NCBI RefSeq assembly: GCF_022539315.1 | Contig: NC_066314.1 | Span: 66,139,543 to 66,203,542, forward strand | Direction of reading: 5' to 3' | DNA length: 64,000 nucleotides | Source of the DNA: Serinus canaria | Lineage: Eukaryota > Chordata > Aves > Passeriformes > Fringillidae | Shown: positions 35,551-46,945 of the stretch, piece after piece | Layout of the letters: each line of letters starts with the position of its first letter | Position numbering within the stretch: position 1 is the first letter of the stretch | The notes under the pieces: generated by a model | The model's database searches: none | What the model was told of the DNA's origin: nothing | The model's input: the letters and a program-made list of their open reading frames with translations, nothing else | Program-made: the position numbers and the translations under genes

Positions 35551-37552
35551 GGTTTGTACAACTAGGGCAGATGACATCTGAAGTTGGAAGAAAAAGGCTT
35601 CTGCAACTGAAATATTTTCTAAAAGTTGCTCGTTTTTACATCTTGATCTTAGAGCCATAAGCCATTTTCCTGCCCTGTGAGTAGCAAGGAAATGAGTATC
35701 TTCTTTCTCCAAACTGAGCAAGGAAAAAAACCCTTTTTTTTTTTCCCTGACTTCAGAGGCAGAAGCTGGTTTATCTCTTTTAGTCAGTTCTTTCTCAAGC
35801 ATGATTTCACTGAAGAGAAGGCGACAACAGCTTGGTGATAATTCTTACCTGCATTTTTCCCATGGTCAGGTGTCAGATGGATCAGGAGACAGCTAGTTAA
35901 AATCAGTCATATGGAGTTCACAGTCCTTTTCATTGCTGGAAACTCAGTATATTAGTAGTATTTTCCCCTAAGCTCAAAAGCACTTGTAGCCACTTCTATG
36001 ACTCAAGCCACAGTACCACTGCAAAAGGCTGCTTCCTGTTTGTCATAGGTATTTCTGGCAAAATTTGTAGCATGGAAGAATCACAAGTATAGATCCCTTG
36101 CTTCTTGTCCTTTCTGAACAACTTACTGAATTTTACTTCTCATTTGAACTCAGAAGGATTGTCTAGGAATGAAACAAAATTGGAGGAGACCAACTGGATC
36201 AAATCTAATTGACTGTTAAGAGCATTTGCTGCTATCACATAATACTATCTGGAAAATTACTGGCTTGTCTTAAAGTAGACAGGCTTGCCTTCTGTGCTGC
36301 TTCTGTCACTAATAGGTGATTACACAACTTTTCCCCTTTCCTTAGTAGCAGACTTGTAATTTGCAGACAGAGTACACGTCATCTCAGGACCAGTTTTGAA
36401 CAGTCTGTTCTATACTCTTAAATACCTGTTCTATTTATTGCTTAATTCCTTTTTAAAGTGTATTTAGATTAATCTCTCAAGTTTCATTTTGGTCCCCTTG
36501 TTCCATAAGGAAATCTTTATTTCCTGATCATTCTGGTAGCCATTTGTTTACTTGAAGCAAATATCTTCTTGAGAGCATAAGTGATGAGAATTATTTAGTA
36601 TTTCAGGTGACTCGTCCCCTCTCTTTTACAGTGTTGGATTAAATTACCTCACTTGCACTAAGCAGTTGGATTTCTGAATGGAGCCATAGAAGTCTGCATC
36701 TTCTTTTTTTTGTATAATGGAATTGATACAGACTTTATTGTTCCTAGGGTTTTTGGTTTTGTTTTGAAATCCACATGTCAGGAAGAATGTGGCAATCTTT
36801 TGAAAGCATCTTTATGCTGTTAGGTACCTCTAACTTTCAGTGGGAAGTTAGGTACCTTATTTTTATGTTGTCATGATCCCTGCTTCAGTTTTAAAAACAG
36901 ATACAGCTTTTCTTTTTGTACTTGAAAAGATTAATAATGTTCAAGTTTGGATGGAAATTTCTGTTCTGTAGAGTCAGAATTGCAGCTTAATGGTATCTGA
37001 CAATACATTCTCCTTTCAGTGTATCTTTTGGGCTTGGCCCTAGTTTAGTCATTTTGAGACTTTGGGACTTTTTTTATCTTCAAGATTTTTTAGGTACAAT
37101 ATTCTTCTCTTCCTCTCCCCACTCCAACTGGCCAAGTTTGAAAAACATCTTGTATTCTAACTGAAACAGCTGAAATCTAAGTAATAAGCATACTTGAGAG
37201 ATTCTGCCCCCTCCATCTTTTTCAAGGCAATCCATCTCAATTGCCTCTCTGAGGGAACTTGAGGGTTTTTTCTTGGCTCATTGGTTTTGAGTGGTATTGT
37301 AGAGTTTTTTATTTCTTTTTTTAAGTTCTAGTTAATTTTCCTGTTCTGTTGTTTTTAAACAAGTATGTTGCATGAGTTACTTCCAGTCTTACTGTGCTAT
37401 ACATGTTAAAGCTAAATGTGTAGGAAGGAAGCTAGACAGAAATATGGAAGCTGTACTGATTGCTTTAAATTTTAGTATTGAATTTGTCTGTGTCTCAACA
37501 ATGCTTTTGTTTTTCCTGAGCTGTGACACTGTTTTACTCTTTTCTTTCTCAG

Positions 37553-37639
37553 TCCCAACAGCCACTGGAAGATCTGGATGCTCAGCTGAGAAGAACCCTT
37601 AGTCCAGAGACCGTCCCAGTGACATCTGCTCCTGCCTGT
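37553..37639 (+). CDS. WNK1: WNK1 exon, conserved SQQPLEDLDAQL block
   Basis: Acceptor tttctttctcag, donor gcctgt|gtatgt; 87 nt, phase 0 to 0. Encodes SQQPLEDLDAQLRRTLSPET then VPVTSAPAC. The first 19 residues match human exactly. Confidence 0.96.
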
Positions 37640-38283
37640 GTATGTTTGCAATGTTGGCAGTTTAGTAGTCTTGAAAAACCTCAGTGTTTTTTCAAAGTCA
37701 TTCTCTTAGGTCACTGCCTTTAATATCACTACACCAGTATTTAGACTTATAAAAATAAAAATTCAGAGTCGTCTTCCAGTTTGTAGGACTGAGTCACCCA
37801 AAATTGGGAAAGTCTGTATATTGCAATAGATTATGTAATTTCCTGAGGCTGTTTTTTGGTATTAGTTGTTATTCCAACTTTTCTGGTGATGTCACCAAAC
37901 TAGAAATGGAAGTGACTGTGGAATAAGGGGAAAGAGCACTAAAAAAGCAATATGTGATATGTCAGTCTTAATTTGGGAGGGCTGTTTCAAGTGTGGATCT
38001 GAAATTTTAAAAGCCTCTATCAAAGAGCTTTGGATACTGAATGAAGAATACAAGTGGTTATTTATGCATTATTTCTGCATAGGCCAAGGGGTGATCTGCT
38101 CACAGCCTCAGGGTTATAGGGCCTGTAAAATCTCTTGTCTTGCATTTGTCTTTTCATGGGTCATACTTTGTCCCTGTTGGAAGCAAAAAAAAAAAAAAGT
38201 AATATGCAGTATGTTGGATTTGTTGGCATTCAGTGAAACTCTAAATATTTTACTTTATTTTGTTTTCCTCCTTGGACCTGCAG
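37640..38283 (+). other. WNK1 intron, nothing notable
   Basis: About 640 bases of intron, with a 13-base A run near 38187. Nothing else recognised. Confidence 0.65.
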
Positions 38284-38353
38284 TCTGTGCCCTCAGTGGC
38301 ATCAACAGTGGTTACTGGGCCGGTGTCCACAGCAACACAGAGTCTGAAGGATG
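38284..38353 (+). CDS. WNK1: WNK1 short exon, Ser/Thr/Val-rich
   Basis: Acceptor ggacctgcag, donor aaggatg|gtaaga; 70 nt, phase 0 to 1. Encodes SVPSVASTVVTGPVSTATQS LKD. Weakly conserved with human VGPVSMAAPTAITEAGTQP; assigned by phase fit to both neighbours. Confidence 0.86.
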
Positions 38354-39813
38354 GTAAGACAGCCATAATTACTTTAGGTGATTTCTCAGCATGGAGATAG
38401 AAATCAAAATTGAACAGAGTAACCACTTGGAAGATTCCAGCCTTTTCTACTAAGTCATTGAATGGCAGTTCCTTGAGGGCATCTTACTAGTTTTTAGTAG
38501 CCAGACTGAAATTTTCCCCGGTAGACCATGAGGAGGGAGGGATGATAGATATTTGTGTATTGTAGTGACTCATTTAGGAGTTAAAGCTGTCCAAAATCCT
38601 AAATTAAGACTCACAAAGAATCTCCACCATACTGCTAAGGTACAGCATCAGACTTGAAGGAACTGTTTTCTGTCATGTGTTATGTTCCTGGAAACAGCAG
38701 TAGGACCATTTGTGTCATTACACTGTGTTCTGCATGTGGGATACCTCTCCCTTACCCTAAGGGTGTTTCATTTCTGTTTGAACAGAGAAGCCAAGCTAAA
38801 AATTTAAGAAAGGTAGTATGGAACCCAGACTTCCTTCTTTGTGCTTTAGAACAGCTGAAGGTTGACTGGATGATCACCAATGATGATCAATGACTTTCAA
38901 ATCTGTATGGATTGAGTTGTTTGGGGGAGAATCCAAACACTTGCAAAATAATCTGAGATTTTCTTATCAGTATTCATCTAATTGTTTTAGTTTTTGAAAT
39001 CTTCTGTTTTTAAAAGAAGCTATTAATACAGTGCTGAATTTTTTCTTGAGATGCCTAGTAAACACTATTTAACATGTGTGTGCCTCTGAAGTTGAATAAG
39101 AAACCTTCAGAAACCAATATAACCGTGAAGGAAAATAAATTATATACTCTTATTTTGGGACATTGGTGAACTATAATGTAGAATTCTCTAGTCTGCTATA
39201 GAATTAATTGGGTTTTGTCTTTTAAATTTAGAAGGTACAGGTAAACAAACTGGGAAGCTGCTTAATAAACAGAGCAAGCTGTCCAATAGAACTGATTTAA
39301 AAATAGCATGTTATTTCTCAGCTTTGTAACTTCATACTGCCAGTGCACAGAGCAACAAAATTAGGAGCTGGCACCTAAAAGTCCAACTTGGAGAACTTCA
39401 GATAGACTGCTTTGAGTAAATTTGGTTATAGCATTTCTTCAACTTGCTCCTTTTTGGTGAATAAGTTGTTCCCAGTGTTTGTGAAATTTAGGTAGTCACT
39501 CTGGGTATTGAATCAATTTCATAAAGCTCTACTTTTTTATTATTTGTCCATTTCACATCTCTGTTTGAAATCAGTGTGCTTTTTTGGTTGCCTAAAAGTG
39601 TCATTTTGGCAAATACACTGCCGGGAAGCTTTGTAGAAAAATGCTTCAGCTTAACATTAATAATTAACATTTTAGTATTAATATGGTGCTTTGAGTCTAG
39701 AAGCCTCTTTGGAGTTAACAGATAATTGAATTTGAAGTACCTAAAAAGAAATGGTTGGAGTTCAAATAATTTGTTGCTCATTGTTGTCTTAATCCCATTC
39801 TCCTTTTCCTTAG
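38354..39813 (+). other. WNK1 intron, nothing notable
   Basis: About 1.5 kb of AT-rich intron. No repeat consensus or conserved coding block seen. Confidence 0.65.
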
Positions 39814-39893
39814 TTTTGGCAGCAGGTGATGGAGACAACAGTGCTGTGGGTGCTGCAGGAGGAGCCAGTGTGCTGAAGATGGGACGGTTTCAG
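39814..39893 (+). CDS. WNK1: WNK1 short exon with split RFQ|V motif
   Basis: Acceptor ttttccttag, donor tttcag|gtacca; 80 nt, phase 1 to 0. Encodes (V)LAAGDGDNSAVGAAGGASVL KMGRFQ. The RFQ residues (39885-39893) join Val of the next exon to complete an RFQV SPAK/OSR1 docking site across the splice junction, as in human KMGRFQV. Confidence 0.94.
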
Positions 39894-40412
39894 GTACCAG
39901 CTGCTAAACTCACTTGGCTCTTGGTACAGCCTCTTTGGATGGTTCTTGGTAGTGCCAGCTCAGTGTGCCATGTGCAGGACTTTGCTGTCCATATAGAGCT
40001 TGTGAAAGCAGGTCTGCAGATGCTGTTTCCATTCAGGGCAGAGATTGCACTGTCTGTGCAGGCCTAGAGTTGTGAACATTGGGTTTCATTGCAGCAGGCC
40101 TTAGCTGTTGGCCTTGGTCTTTAATGTTGGGCAGCTCTTTCACTAACAGGGCTGGGATGTTGACTGCATTATATCCTCCTGGGTAAGGAGGCCCCATCTG
40201 AGGCTGCTGTTTGTTGGAGTTAATCCTCCAGATTACAAAAGTGCTGTTTTGTGTGGCAGTGTTTCTACTGGAGGGAAGCAGTGGCTTGCTTTGTGGCATA
40301 CCTAGGAAATGAGTTATTTTCCCCTCTCAGATGCATCTTACCATTAAGGGAAATAAAAGCATCATGTTAAGGAAAAACTAAGGAAGTCTGTATGATTGTA
40401 TTTCTATTATAG
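39894..40412 (+). other. WNK1 intron, nothing notable
   Basis: About 520 bases of intron between the two exons that share the split RFQV motif. Nothing recognised. Confidence 0.65.
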
Positions 40413-41065
40413 GTGTCGGTGGCAGTGGATGATGTGCTAAAAGAGGGTGACAAACCTGAAACGAAGCCAGGGCAATTTGAAACCACCTCCACTGATTCTT
40501 CAAGCCTTTCTGGCAGTAGCCCAGAGAGCACGCTGGTGAAGCAGGCTGGGAAGAGCGGGGCTGTGGCTGCCCCCCCCTTGGATGTGGTGGATGGTGTTCC
40601 CGAGGCAGCTCCCGCGCTGCCGCTGCTGGCAGATGCTGCTCAGGCCACCAAGGTTGGGCGCTTCCAGGTGACCACAACAACGGATCAAGTGGGGCGCTTC
40701 TCCGTGTCAAAGGCTCGGGATGAGGTCAGCTGTGCTGAGAAAGAGCCAATGACTCTTCCTCTCTCTGTGGGCTTGGAACAAGTTGCTTCTTCAGCTGCAG
40801 CTCCAAAGAAAGAGTTGGAGTCGAGGCAGTCCCCACAAATGAATGGTCCATCCTCTGATCCGGAGGTCGCTTTTCTCAGTGGCATGGCTAAGGATTTGGA
40901 TGATGGCTCAGGGAGCCCAGACTCTGTCCAGCACCTGGGATCAAAGATCAGCCTCCCTGTTCAGAGCCTTAGCAACTCCTTCAACTCTTCCTACATGAGC
41001 AGTGACAATGAGTCGGATATTGAAGATGAAGACTTGAAGTTGGAACTCCGTCGGTTGCGGGAGAA
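40413..41065 (+). CDS. WNK1: WNK1 exon with RFQV and RFSV motifs
   Basis: Acceptor ctattatag, donor gggagaa|gtaagg; 653 nt, phase 0 to 2. Opens VSVAVDD, then Ser-rich SSLSGSSPESTLVK, the docking pair RFQV (40659-40670) and RFSV (40695-40706) in ATKVGRFQVTTTTDQVGRFS V, QMNGPSSDPEVAFLSG, and the very conserved SNSFNSSYMSSDNESDIEDE followed by DLKLELRRLRE, the start of the C-terminal coiled coil. Confidence 0.97.
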
Positions 41066-41923
41066 GTAAGGCTTTTCCTTTGGGTGGTTGTGTATGGAAC
41101 AGATGTGACAGGATTGATATGAATTTCACCTGTACTTCCCTTAGCCTTTGCCAAGTGTCAGGAGCCATTGTCAGCATTTATGTGGGAAAGCAATATACAG
41201 TTTTAACAAAAGAGGAATATACATGTTGGTTGGGCTGAATTTTCTACTCTGTAAGCTTGTTGTATGTAGATTGCCAGCTGCACTATGGATAAGACTGTAG
41301 ATCTAAGAAAGATTTGGCTTATCACTGGAGTTGGTAGGAAAAACACAGTGTTTGAAAATTACACACAAGTCTCTGCATTTCTGATCTGCATTTCTGGCAT
41401 TTCTAATGGTTCTTTTCCTGAAGAGACCTTGTTGGCTCAGAAGAAGAATTTAGAAGTGAAGCAATGTGACCTACTAATTTATTTATACTGAAAGTTGAAC
41501 TATTTTTTAGGGTAGCTGGCAGTTTTAAATCCTGTGTATGCAACTGCTCTGAAGCAAATTTTAATGCAATACCAGTGTAGAAGTCTCCAAGGCCATATGT
41601 CTGAGAAAATGAGTAATCTAGCTATTCCTGTAGCATCTGAATGCTTTTTTTTGTACTTCTGTTTATTCTGGTTTTGTGATTGCCACGTTGGGAACTTAAT
41701 TTTGGAATTCTAGCCAGGGCTACAGCACGCTGGAAAATGGCAAGTGTTCTGACATGTGTGTTCAGTGGTTATTATTTAGTGGAAAAGATTTATTTAGTTC
41801 TTTCTTAAATGTTTGAGAATTTGACCAAAGAACCAGCTCAGGCTTGACTGGGGAGGAGGAATTGTTTGTATCTATGTGTATACATAGAATTCTTGTAAAT
41901 CCCACTGTTTTGTAACTTGTTAG
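41066..41923 (+). other. WNK1 intron, nothing notable
   Basis: About 860 bases of intron interrupting the coiled-coil coding sequence. Nothing recognised. Confidence 0.65.
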
Positions 41924-42126
41924 GCACCTTAAAGAGATCCAGGAGCTGCAGAGCCGCCAGAAGCAGGAGATTGAGTCACTCTATGTGAAGCTGGGCAAGG
42001 CTCCACCTGCAGTAATTATTCCCCCAGCTGCACCCCTGTCAGGAAGAAGGAGACGACCTACGAAAGGAAAAGGCAGCAAGTCCAGTCGTAGCAGCTCCCA
42101 GGGACATAAAAGCCCTCAGCTATCAG
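41924..42126 (+). CDS. WNK1: WNK1 exon, C-terminal coiled coil
   Basis: Acceptor taacttgttag, donor tatcag|gtaagt; 203 nt, phase 2 to 1. Encodes (K)HLKEIQELQSRQKQEIESLY VKLGK, the C-terminal coiled coil used for WNK-WNK association, then PPAVIIPPAAPLSGRRRRPT and a Lys/Ser-rich tail (KGKGSKSSRSSSQGHKSPQL). Human has His where this copy has Gln in RQKQEIES. Confidence 0.97.
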
Positions 42127-42222
42127 GTAAGTCTTCCTTCAATATTTTTAGCAGATAAAATGGACCAAGTGCCATCTCTCATTCTTAGATCTGTGTCTCT
42201 ACCTTTGTCTTTTCTTTAGAGG

Positions 42223-42260
<38 letters not shown>

Positions 42261-43163
42261 CCAGTTCCTCCCTGAATTTCTTTTATCATTTCTGAAATTA
42301 CTTTTGCTGCTTGGTAGTCTTCCTTGGGACTTTTTCAGTCCACTGAAAGGTACTGTGACATTGTTCTGTAAGAGCAGTTTTAAAGTTATGCTTTGTGGTT
42401 TTTTTAGATATTAGTCATTGGGCTCTGACTAGGAAAAAAAAGAGTAAATTTACAGTATGGCAGAAAAGTTTGTTTTTTAAAGATAAACTGTGCTTGTTCC
42501 CTCCTGAAACTGATTTTGCAGAATGGGTCTGATCTCTTTAGTCATCTGCAGAGACTTTTTTTTCTAATTCGGTACCACTTAAGCATGATATTACTGGTGT
42601 CCTTACACTGCAGAAACTCACAGTGGATGTGAGTTTAAATAGTGGCTTTTTTCCTGGAATTGAAGATTTGTTGTACTTACAAACTGAGAATCAGTTTCAA
42701 TTGTCAAGGCTTCCTTTCTTACTAAGACCATTTTTCTGATAAACAGAGCTCAGGAACTAGTTCTGTTTACTGATTGAGTGACGTGGGTGACAGATACTGT
42801 CTGGGTAATTGGAGATTGTCCGTCCTGTAGCAGGAGCAGTGTTGGAGGGCCAGCAGTGCCAGCAGTAATATTTGATATTGCTTCTTGCGTATTCACTTTG
42901 ATAATTCCATGTCATACTGAGATTTCTGTATCTACTCACCCTGGCTGCTCATTTCTGTTTTGGTGTGTGATAGAGGAGCTCTGTGAGCACATGAAACACA
43001 ACAGAGTTGTCTTAAAACTGAGGGATTTTTCTGGTCTTACTGCTTTCTCAGAAAGTGGAGTGGTTCTCTCCCCTGCCTCTCCTTCTCTTGCCTGGGTTGT
43101 CATGCTTGATCAGGTTCAAAAATGTATGGAAACCAAAACTTTTTGCCTTCCTTTTTCCTCTAG
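42127..43163 (+). other. WNK1 intron with GT microsatellite
   Basis: About 1 kb of intron. The only distinct element is the (GT)17 tract near its 5' end. No further exon seen. Confidence 0.7.
42226..42259. repeat. (GT)17 microsatellite
   Basis: Seventeen uninterrupted GT units about 100 bases into the intron. Likely length-polymorphic. Confidence 0.97.
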
Positions 43164-43358
43164 GCAACCTATCAGCTCAAAGTGCACCATCAGTCTTGCC
43201 CCCTCAGCAGACCCTTCATCCTCCTGGCAGTGTGCCAGAGACTGGGCAGAACCATTTGTTACAGCCCCTCAAACCTTCACCTTCCAGTGAAAATCTCTAC
43301 TCTGCCTTCACCAGTGATGGTGCCCTGTCGGTACCGAGCCTTTCGGCGCCAGGCCAAG
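43164..43358 (+). CDS. WNK1: WNK1 exon, conserved C-terminal Ser/Pro block
   Basis: Acceptor ttttcctctag, donor ggccaag|gtaaga; 195 nt, phase 1 to 1. Encodes (G)NLSAQSAPSVLPPQQTLHPP, NHLLQPLKPSPSSENLYSAF and TSDGALSVPSLSAPGQ, near identical to human. Disordered and Ser-rich; contains likely phosphorylation sites (inference). Confidence 0.97.
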
Positions 43359-44554
43359 GTAAGACTCCAGATGCAATTAGTGCAATTAGCAGTGGAAATG
43401 AAGGGTTGACTTCATGACACTTGATTTTTAATACTTGGTGTAAAGTAGCTCTGGGGTCCCCAGCTTGTGTGTGGAGGCTAAGGATGTTGTTTGCAAGTTG
43501 GGTTTGTAGCTTCTCACTCAGGTGAAGTGTGAGGTGGTTGAAGGTCTGAAACCCCAAGGACCACAAGAGAGTGCAGTGGGGTGGTGGCAGCAACAAAGTT
43601 CTGCTGACCTGGGAGAGGTGTTGGCTCAGAGGAAAAGAGACCGGTGAGATTGAGGGGTTGGAAGTCAGACCAAGGAAGGGGCAGGACAGGTTTGATGTTA
43701 ACAGGTAACTGAAATGGTTGGAAGTTTCCAAAAACTTGGAGTCTTGGTCCTTTTAGACTTCCTAGCTGGTTTGGCTGTTTCTGTCAATGGAGATTTCAAC
43801 AATAAAAGGTAAAAAATGGCTCATGTTGTTTAATTGTGAATTATCCTGGAAGGAAGAGTCAGTGTAGGAGGATGAAATAGTGGGAGTAGTAAATTGCTCA
43901 TATACTCAGGTTTTCAGGTAGTGGGTAGCTTGTTATTAGTATGTAATCAAATAATTTCTCAGGCACAGCTCTGATTTATTCAGTGAGGAGGGCTTTTTTT
44001 GCTTGTCATTAGGAGATGATTGCTTTACTTATCTGAACTTAGCTGTTGTAGGTTTTTTTCCCCTTGAACATCTTTTTGAAAAGCTTTGCCATAGTCTGAG
44101 TACATCAATTCTAATGATGTTTTTGCTGAAACTGAAGAAGTGCATACAGAAAATAGAAACAGACTTTAAGGAAGAATTTTCTATAGAGGTTTTTAATAGC
44201 AACTGTTTCAGGCATTTTGGAGCTAGAATCATCTCCCTGCATCCAGAGTTGTGCAGTACCATTTAAAAATTGGGTACCTTTACCAGGATTTGGCTTTCCT
44301 ATAGACTGCAACTTTATAGTTGGGTTATGTCTTGGAGAGCAGCAGTGCAAACTGGCCTCGTGTCTGGAGGTGCTGGAGGGAGTCTCTTCACTCCGTATTT
44401 TGTCTCTGTACTCCTTGGTCTGCACTTTGAGACTTATTCTTGTGTGTTGTGATTGCATTTCATCCTTCCAACTTCAAGTTGCTAACATCTTGTAGTGGTG
44501 TTCTGTCTCCTCTCCTCTCCTTTCTCTGTTCTCCCTGTTCTTGTTTTCTCACAG
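43359..44554 (+). other. WNK1 intron, nothing notable
   Basis: About 1.2 kb of intron before the first Cys-rich cassette. No repeat consensus or extra exon recognised. Confidence 0.65.
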
Positions 44555-44626
44555 GCTGTGCGAAGTTTAACTGTGCATCTGAGAGAGTGACCTTCAAGCC
44601 TGGTGGCAGGAGGACCCGATTTCTGA
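44555..44626 (+). CDS. WNK1: WNK1 cassette exon, Cys/Arg-rich
   Basis: Acceptor ttttctcacag, donor tttctga|gtacgc; 72 nt, phase 1 to 1, so it can be included or skipped without changing frame. Encodes (G)CAKFNCASERVTFKPGGRRT RFL. I recall a matching optional segment (CAKFNCASEQVTFKPGGRRT) in mammalian WNK1 isoforms. Two cysteines spaced four apart precede a basic patch. Confidence 0.85.
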
Positions 44627-46903
44627 GTACGCCCTGCTTGGCTCTTTGTGTGTAACACCTTTACTCCTTCCTTGTCTGTTTTTTGTTTTGTCTTTTTGGT
44701 TTTGGTTTCTGCTGCTTGGATTTGTTTCATGCAGCCCATCTTCATCTGCCACCTTGTATTCCCTCCCATCCCATGGCTCAGCTCAGCTGCTCGTAGCACA
44801 CCTTTAGAAGTTTGGGTTCTCATGTTAGGTGTTGTCTGCTGTTAAACTCACTGTAGCAAGCACTCATTTTCTCTAGACCTTGAGAGGAAACAGGGCAGTC
44901 CAGTGAAATGACACAAACTGGGGAGACTTAGCAAGGCCCATTGGTAATTTTGCTTCAGCATATGTTAGATGACATGAGACTTGTAGGGGGGAAGAGTGAG
45001 GAAGATTTGTTTTCCAGGTTATCCCGTAGCTGGACACTTTGGTAGTGGTGAGGGGAGTGTTGCCCTCCCTGGCAGTGTGCTTGCAGTACAAGTTGGATGT
45101 GTGCCCTTTCTCTCAGCACCAAAGCTGGTGACAGTGCAGAGCTTTGATGCCACCTGTAGGCAGCTTGTAGTGACGACTTGTGTTCATTGACAGATGGCTA
45201 GCTAAAGTGGTTTTAAAATAATTAGAGAACAATTCCAGGCAAACTCAAAAGAACCTTACCTACTAATGGGCTCAGGTTTAGAAGGTTTTCCTGTGAGTTG
45301 GAAATATATTAAATGTAAAACAAGTAGCAGTAAAGGTGGGTAAATAGACATTTTCAAACATCCTGTCAGCCCTCACAAGCTAGCTTGCAGCTCTTTTCAG
45401 AATCCTCTTATTTGTACTTACATTAGGCCAGACTTACAAGAGAGCCTCAAACTTCTGATGTGGCTGAAATAACAATATGCTTGAGCCAAGGCTGCTGGTA
45501 TGATGCTTTGCTGCTTCTGCAGGCTGGACCCTTTAAATGTCTGACATTTGTTTCCCACCCTCTGGAATGACTCGGTGTGAGGAAGTTTGGAGTGCTGTCA
45601 GGAGCCCTCTGGCTGCTGCACTGCATGGCAGTACCACACATCTGCATCATCTGTCTTGCTGTGCTTGGCAGGGCTCAGCTGAGCCAGAGCTTTGTGTGGG
45701 AGCTGGGCCTGGCCTTCTGCAGAGACAGCTGCAATGCAACCAGCCCCATCCTCTGAGAAAGGAAGGGAGGCAAAGGGAGGGAAACATCTTGCTGGCTGTT
45801 CAGTTTTGCACTAACTCTAACCCACTTCACTGGATTTGGGATCTAAGCACTAAAATTATTTAATTTTTCAAATTTAGCAGCTTTAAATGTTTTTGCTCTG
45901 TGTATTAATGTGCAGATGTGCCTGACATCTGCACGATCCAGATTTAATGTTCCTTTCTTGGAAGAAGCTAAATTCTTATCAAAGCTAACTTAAAATTGTT
46001 AGTCTGGCCTGTCCTTTTTTGGGGGAAGGGAAAATGAAGAACAGCCAGTATGTTTCTAGAACTGACATTGAACTGAATAAATGAGAGTACAATTTACTTC
46101 CAAGGCCTCGGCTTGCTGTAAATTGCTATCATCTGGCTATAAGAGTCCTTTGGCATGTGTATCTCTTGCTTCTGGGACTGATGCTAAGGGAAACAGATTC
46201 CTTTTGAAAAGAGTGTTGTAGCTGTCCTGTAAAAGCAGGTAGTACCTGGCATGGCTCAGCTTGGCCTGGCACCTGGCTTGCTGCAGGCTGCTTGCTTCCT
46301 GGAGCCCTGTCCTTGAAGTGCTGTTGCTGCTGTGGAGAGTGACAGCTGGAGAAGATCCTGGGTTGGAATCAGTGGTGTTGAGGAAACAGTGCAGTGATTG
46401 ATGCTTTTAACTGTGCAGCTGGAGAAACAGAGTGGTACAGCTTGGCAGGGAATGTCTGAACTGTTTTCACACATTGAGAAAAGAGGGTGACAAACTAAAA
46501 GTCCTTGACCTATCAAATAAATCTGTTGCTAGTTGAAATTTGATAGTTCTAAAATGCTTCCTACGTCCTGGCAAAAATGGAAGATGTACTTGCTTTTCCT
46601 TCTGTGATAACAGCCACAGTTGTGACTGTTTGGTAACAGTTGTGACCTCAGTGTGTCCTGACATTCTTCACAATGGTTTGGGAATTATGAAGAATAAATG
46701 TAGGAGGCTGGGCCTCTTATCTTTGTGATTAAACTGTCAGACGAGTCTTTGAGTTTGTCTGGAGTGTCCCAGTAGTGACTGTTAAAGCCCTGCTGTGCTG
46801 TGTCCTCTGTTTCTCACCAAGCTTTTTGTAATGTTTCCTGATACTAAACATTTCTCACTGTTTCTCTTTATCTTTAACAAATTACTCTCTCTTTGTGCTT
46901 CAG
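44627..46903 (+). other. WNK1 intron between cassette exons
   Basis: About 2.3 kb between the two C-terminal cassettes. No repeat consensus, RNA gene or extra exon recognised. Confidence 0.65.
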
Positions 46904-46945
46904 GGAAGATGGTGAAAAAAGTCTGTCCTTGCAACCAGCTCTGTA
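46904..46945 (+). CDS. WNK1: WNK1 micro-cassette exon, KKVCPCNQLC
   Basis: Acceptor ctttgtgcttcag, donor ctgta|gtaatt; only 42 nt, phase 1 to 1. Encodes (R)KMVKKVCPCNQLC and joins to either GTSSTN or RTSSTN depending on splicing. Three cysteines follow a Lys pair. It fits the second half of the optional C-terminal insert I recall from mammalian WNK1. The donor is imperfect. Confidence 0.82.

Larger units (their letters stand above)
34537..37552 (+). other. WNK1 intron with two CR1 copies
   Basis: About 3 kb of intron holding CR1 3' ends at 34711-34803 and 35273-35550, plus T-rich tracts near 35079-35109 and 35731-35743. No other gene seen; the 184-codon reverse-strand frame at 35248-35802 is largely antisense to a CR1 copy. 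Confidence 0.75.

Noticed and set aside
35248..35802. 184-codon reverse-strand open frame
   Set aside because: It is mostly antisense to the CR1 copy at 35273-35550 and shows no domain or splice support.
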